Source: Polytrichum commune
Lineage: Eukaryota > Streptophyta > Polytrichopsida > Polytrichales > Polytrichaceae
Length of the DNA stretch: 64,000 nt
Assembly (NCBI GenBank): GCA_950295325.1
Contig: OX485804.1
Coordinates: 28,832,001-28,896,000, forward strand
Direction of reading: 5' to 3'
Numbering within the stretch: position 1 is the stretch's first letter; each line of letters starts with the position of its first letter. This document shows, in pieces, positions 59,363-64,000 of the stretch. The position numbers and the translations under genes are program-made. The notes beneath the pieces are model-generated. The model worked only from the letters and a program-made list of their open reading frames with translations, searched no databases and was not told where the DNA came from.

Positions 59363-59883
59363 TAAGTCAATTGTTTGTAGATCTCATAGAGAATGCCCAC
59401 TCCCTAAACCTCGAATAATTTACCCCATTCTTGAATCCAAACTCCAAACCTTGATACCACATTCATAAATAATCATTATCTCCCCATTACACACCTCATC
59501 GCCACTCTTCAAAATCGATAACCACATTCACCCCAACAATGGCAAGCTACTCAAGAGTCCGGACCTTACTACCCTTATAACAACCTCAATGATAATGTTC
59601 TAATTATATCCTCTCAATCCCCCACCCCCATCGCCAAATTAATGGGTGGGTACTTACCGTGAAAGTTACAAAATTAGTTGAAACGACACCTCAGGCTTCA
59701 TCACACAATACACCAAATCCTATGTACAATCCACGGCCTCCCCATCTTATTGACTAAAACCAAGCCCACCACATAACTTTTAAACATTTTACAAAACACA
59801 TGTATTAAAATCGTAAAACTATAAAAACAATTGTTTGACACCAAACCCCAAGAAAGGTCACAAACGAATATTCACCCTCAAGA
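59363..59883. other. LINE relic continuation, no conserved motif
   Basis: C/A-rich sequence like that of the LINE fragments on either side. The frames are broken. Confidence 0.3.
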
Positions 59884-59891
59884 CTAGCCCG

Positions 59892-61165
59892 CTCAGGGGG
59901 GGGGTAGTCATAGCAATTACGTGCGAACAAATGATAGGGTATTTTAAAAACATGGGGACAATAAATTATAAATGGACTTAAGAGTAATATAGGGTATCAA
60001 AAATGGCACTAGACATCTTTAAAGTACTATAGGGTATGGAATAATAGGTAATTTGGAATTATAAGTAATGCAAGCCATTTTCTATTAACCCAAAGTAGAA
60101 AATTTTATAATGATAGCATGTGAAAAAAAAAAGAGAATTGAAAGTACCGTAGTTTACTAGCAGGTTCGGCAACTTGCTGCCTAATATTTAATTAAAGTTC
60201 AAAAAGTAGGTTCGGCACCTAAAAATAGTATATTCATATTTTCGGCATTTTTCTCTTGTAATTTTTAAAAATTCAGCTTAAATTCATTTTTAATTTTCTA
60301 TTTAAGCTTATATCTTGTACATCTCTCTTGCATTGAATGACAAGTAAGATGTGGGTGAAGAGTTGAGAATGCTCTGTGCTTTATGCAAGTAGAGTGGAGT
60401 TGTGTTCAACAATGCATATGGGATATGTAAACTTTGAGGTGAAGCACCTTGTTTGACTTCATTTTTATAACACACATAACTTTTGCATAGAGTCTTCAAA
60501 TGACATAAAATTTGTTGGAGGTGAAAGATCACTTGATTTCTAAACTTTTCTTAGACCAACAAAATTCCAAAAAAGTTGATCTTCTATGCACAAATGAGCT
60601 CCGAAAAAATGTAATGAACGCATTTTAATTTTTTGATCTTTACACGGCTGTAATGTTTTGTCCATACCTTTTGCATAAAGACTTATTTTGACACAAACTT
60701 GTTGGAGGTGGAAGAAGGATTGAGTTCTCAACTTTTGTTAGTTGGACAAAATTCTATAAAACTTCATCTTCTATGCTCAATTGGACTCCAAAAATTTGTG
60801 TACAACACATTTGAAAAGCCTCACCTAGAGTCTTGCTACTTCTTAACCCATATTCTTTGTGGACTAATGTAAGTGAGCTTGATTACAAAAGGAGCACCTT
60901 CTCTCCTTCAAAATTTACATATGCTTCCACTGTAAGTAAGACTCTAGTGGGAAGTAAAAATTTCTTACTTTTCGGCAATTTTGAAAAATAATTAATTTTA
61001 TATTAGGCAAAAAATGCCAAAAAAATTCCAAAAATTTAGGCATCTATTTTTAGAATTGTTTTGTGCTGAACCTGCTATGAAACTACGGTAATACCCCCCC
61101 ATAAAATAGTGGTTGTTCACACCTATATCCTTAACTTTTTAACACACTGCCCCCCCCCCCCTGAG
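59892..61165. mobile_element. hAT-like MITE copy 1, interrupted by a TA-inserted element
   Basis: The ends are CTCAGGGGGGGG and its inverse ...CCCCCTGAG, flanked by 8-bp near-duplications ctagcccg (59884-59891) and ccagcccg (61166-61173). 59892-60146 and 61089-61165 align with the uninterrupted copy at 63587-63926. Confidence 0.8.
60147..61088. mobile_element. 942-bp non-autonomous element inserted at TA
   Basis: The terminal inverted repeats start CCGTAGTTT, followed by 'tagcaggttc.gca', on both ends. TA is duplicated at 60145-60146 and 61089-61090. The empty site is visible in the sister MITE (63.85 kb: 'gaaagtaataccc'). TA targets fit the Tc1/mariner (Stowaway-like) group. The interior is AT-rich, with a tandemly repeated segment ('cttttgcata' and 'ttgttggaggtg..aga' near 60482-60530 and 60667-60720) and no gene. 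Confidence 0.85.
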
Positions 61166-61173
61166 CCAGCCCG

Positions 61174-62075
61174 CCTTTGATTGCCTCTAAGATCATCATA
61201 GTCACCTCCACACCCATCCCAATGCTATTTCTAGAATTATTTACCGATCCCAACTACTCTCATTCCAAAGACAAGCCACGCTATGTCACCCCTCCTCAAT
61301 GTATTTGTACAATTCGCAAATACCTATGGCTCACCCACAATGGCTCTATACTTGAAATTAGATGTCTATCTCCCTCTCCCTTAACTTCTCAATTCACTCG
61401 CCCTCTATATACAATTCATGCCTTAAACGCCTCTCTAAAGGCAAAACCTGAGGCCCACACTCCATTTCCAATGGTATACTAAAATCCCTCACCTTAATTT
61501 GTCATAACATGTTGTTTTCATTCCTTAAACAATGCTACATACATAAATCCATTCCAATATCTTAAACACATAGTGCCACCATTCTCCTGTTTAAAAAAGA
61601 TGACCTCACCATGATTAATAACTACAAGCCTATAGCTTTAGCTTGCACAATTTGGAAACTCTTCACTAGCACCCTCACACCCCTTCTAACCTCTCATGGT
61701 GAAAATTACCAACTATTACACCATAGCCAAGGAGGCTTTCGCCCAATGTGCAATACAACTTGCCAACTTCAAGCCATTGTTGCAACACTTCACATGCCAA
61801 ATGCACTAAAAAAAACATATAAATTACCTATATTGACTTGAAAGATGCTCCTGGTTCCATTGATCACGCTTGACTCCTAGTTATCATGCTCAACCTCGGC
61901 TCCTCCCCTGATGCCATTCAACACATTAGAAATATTTGTTCACACTCCTCCACCTCTTTCCAAGATGTACACTTCACAAAAACACCGCCCATCCCTATTA
62001 GTAGAGGCACAATCCAAGGAAACACCCTTAGTCCTAATTTATTTGAGATTTTCCTAGAGGCTCTCCTCTGATGGC
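61174..62075 (+). pseudogene. LINE reverse transcriptase relic
   Basis: A plus-strand frame at about 61575-61840 reads TILLFKKDD, NNYKPIALACTIWKLFTS and HHSQGGFRPMCNTTCQLQ, the first conserved blocks of non-LTR retrotransposon reverse transcriptase. After a frameshift near 61840 it continues as YIDFKDA (the first catalytic-aspartate block, about 61827-61850) and RGTIQGNTLSPNLFEIFLE (about 62002-62060). It ends before the second catalytic motif. Earlier sequence (61174-61560) is a weakly coding LINE remainder. The element is dead. Confidence 0.8.
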
Positions 62076-63578
62076 TTGCCCATGACTCCTAGATGACTTC
62101 AAAATCCTCACAAATGACATTTCACACATCCAACCCTAGCCAGGGATGTGTAAATGGACGTGATGTGGCCATTGGCCATCACGTCATGTCACAAATGATA
62201 TGATGTCATCACGTTGGGACATGACGTCCGCGGTTGTGGTAAAAAATAAATTATTGCATCAATTTTTGTAAAAAAAATTATTACTTGCTTGGTTGACTGC
62301 TCTACTCAATTGCAACTAGTAGTCAAATTCTTAAAATTGAATTAAATCTAAAAATTATTCATAAAATCTTGATTGTTAGGTCTTGTTAGATGCAAAATCT
62401 AATTGTCCGTAATTATTGAAACTATTGTTTTCCTTTGTCCCTAGAAGTCAATTGGTAAACCATAAACTAAAATTCCCAAACACCCCCCCCCCCCCAAAAA
62501 AAATGGACCATTAGATCTTGCAACCAACAAGATCTAACGCTTCAAATTTCTGGGGATTTTTAAAAAAAAAATTGTATTTCTTTTGTAGTTGACTACCATG
62601 TCGATTGCAAAATAGCAATTGACATGGGAGTTGACCATGTCAGTTCACCCTTGGGTACATTGTCAGATTTACCCCCCGCCAATGTGATGGACTTGGACAT
62701 GAACATGAAATCCTTGACTCTAGGTTACCATACTACAACACTTCCTAGATTGGGCAAAGATGGACATGGGCAACTCTAAAATGTGCACTTACTAGATGCC
62801 CCAACAAATCTAAACCCATATCATCAAACACCATCAACAACACCTTTCTATTCTCTCACAAAACGACCTAGATATGTATCTTGGTATTAAACTAGTGTTC
62901 TCCTTAAAATAGAATCTCCAACAAACATGTCACTATTGAAAGTCAAAACCCAAAGCACACAATTCCTATCCTCTCCAACATCACTCATTGGTATGATATC
63001 ATTCCATGTGCGTAGATTTAGAATCTTCTTACTACAAAGTCTTTTTAAATTAAGAAGACAAATGCTAGGCGGATTAATGTAAGAGCTTTTATGGAATTAG
63101 AGAGAGAGAGAGAATTGGTGATTCATCTTTAGGATTTGGTGGTACGTAGTATCTACATTTACTACCTTTGTAAGGAGTTCTATCTTAACTTCCATTGACA
63201 TTTGTGAGTTTGTAAAGTTGGGAGTTTATGAGATTTGTTTGCCAACTCTTTAGAATAATTTGGACGCCTTCATCTTGGACAAGAACAATGATTTTTATTT
63301 CAAGTTTTCAAGAGAGTTGCATTGGCTACAATTATTGAAGTGATGAAGCCACATATGGATGAGAATATAACTTTCATAAAAAAGTATGCGCTATCATCCA
63401 AAAGTTGGTGATCTCGTCCCATTTTCATGCTTCTTAGGGATATTTATGGCTATTTCATTCACAACTCATGGAATAATCAAAAAAATTCAAACTTCTATAT
63501 TTAAAATTGTAAATCACCAGCGTAGAGCCATATTAAAATCATTGAGCGAGAGGGGATTATTGCACACGAGTGTATCTC
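62076..63578. other. Intergenic, AT-rich; no supported gene
   Basis: Contains a 24-28 nt near-palindrome at 62157-62184 ('acgtgatgtggccattggcc' then 'atcacgt'), a small inverted repeat 'ttagatcttg...caagatctaa' at about 62511-62537, a C13 run at about 62482-62495, and an (AG)n run at about 63100. The frame at 63386-63616 has no motif. Confidence 0.4.
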
Positions 63579-63586
63579 TCATCCAT

Positions 63587-63926
63587 CTCGGGGGGGGTAG
63601 TCATTGGTTGGAGTAGCAATATACGTGCGAACAAATGATAGGGTATTTTAAAAACATGGGGGCTAAAAATTATAAATGGACTTAAGAGTAATATAGGGTA
63701 TCAAAAATGGCACTGGACATCTTTAAAGTACTATAGGGTATGGAATAATAGGTAATTTGGAATTATAAGTAATGCAAGCCATTTTTCTATTAACCCAAAG
63801 TAGAAATTTACATAATGATAGCATGTGAAAAAAAGAAGAGAATTGAAAGTAATACCCCCCTATAAAATAGTGGTTGTTCGCACCTATATCCTTAACTTTT
63901 CAACACACTGCCCCCCCCCCCCCGAG
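63587..63926. mobile_element. hAT-like MITE copy 2, uninterrupted (340 bp)
   Basis: The termini are CTCGGGGGGG and ...CCCCCCGAG, with a perfect 8-bp duplication TCATCCAT at 63579-63586 and 63927-63934. It is closely similar to copy 1 outside that copy's insertion. Non-coding. Confidence 0.85.
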
Positions 63927-64000
63927 TCATCCATCCATGTGAAAAAAATCAGTCTCCTCTATGTTTGTAGTTGATTGGTATATGCTACCTAGCTAGCGTG

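Noticed and set aside
1-64000. tRNA, rRNA or snRNA genes
   Set aside because: Apart from the SINE head at 22494, no sequence with convincing A and B boxes and cloverleaf pairing or other conserved RNA motifs was found by eye.

Overview
This looks like nuclear DNA of a land plant. Two split host genes with clean GT-AG introns can be assembled by eye: a TGA-type bZIP transcription factor (9193-11907, 8 coding exons, 335 aa) and a transmembrane-9 superfamily protein (33070-38646, 7 coding exons, 657 aa). A clade II-like TGA factor with a DOG1 domain points to an embryophyte. The lineage within land plants cannot be fixed from this window. I saw no prokaryotic, viral or organellar gene organisation.

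Layout. 1-6120 is gene-free and holds dispersed, foldback and tandem repeats. 6160-9192 is the GC-rich, microsatellite-rich upstream region of the TGA gene. 12.3-26 kb is intergenic, with relics of one AACCGG-rich repeat family, a tRNA-derived SINE with a 12-bp target duplication, an LRR-gene relic and simple repeats. 26.5-28.5 kb holds a Ty3-type reverse transcriptase relic, a hAT-like MITE and a possible LINE tail. 31.1-33.0 kb holds a MULE-end-like sequence, a G-box-containing repeat and a foldback element, all just upstream of the TM9 gene. 41.2-45.8 kb is a cluster of inverted, dispersed and tandem repeats.

The most remarkable object is an 11.9-kb Mutator-like element (MULE) at 46806-58671. 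It has about 36-bp terminal inverted repeats and a perfect 9-bp target duplication. It carries a MULE transposase on the + strand, damaged by in-frame TAG codons. Convergent to it is an apparently intact 8-exon gene for a roughly 1350-aa protein that ends in a ULP1-type cysteine protease domain. The heptamer GTTCTGC/GCAGAAC occurs about 60 times across this element, in terminal arrays, introns, intergenic DNA and coding exons. I did not see it anywhere else in the window. Several unrelated tandem repeats (28, 42, 23 and 48 bp) are each built around it. This suggests a sequence mark recognised by an element-encoded protein, comparable in logic to the self-motifs of Arabidopsis VANDAL elements.

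The MULE sits in a degraded LINE (about 45.9-62.1 kb) that also received a Harbinger-like MITE and a hAT-like MITE. The hAT-like MITE was itself hit by a 942-bp element inserted at TA. A second, uninterrupted copy of that MITE at 63.6 kb supplies the empty site.
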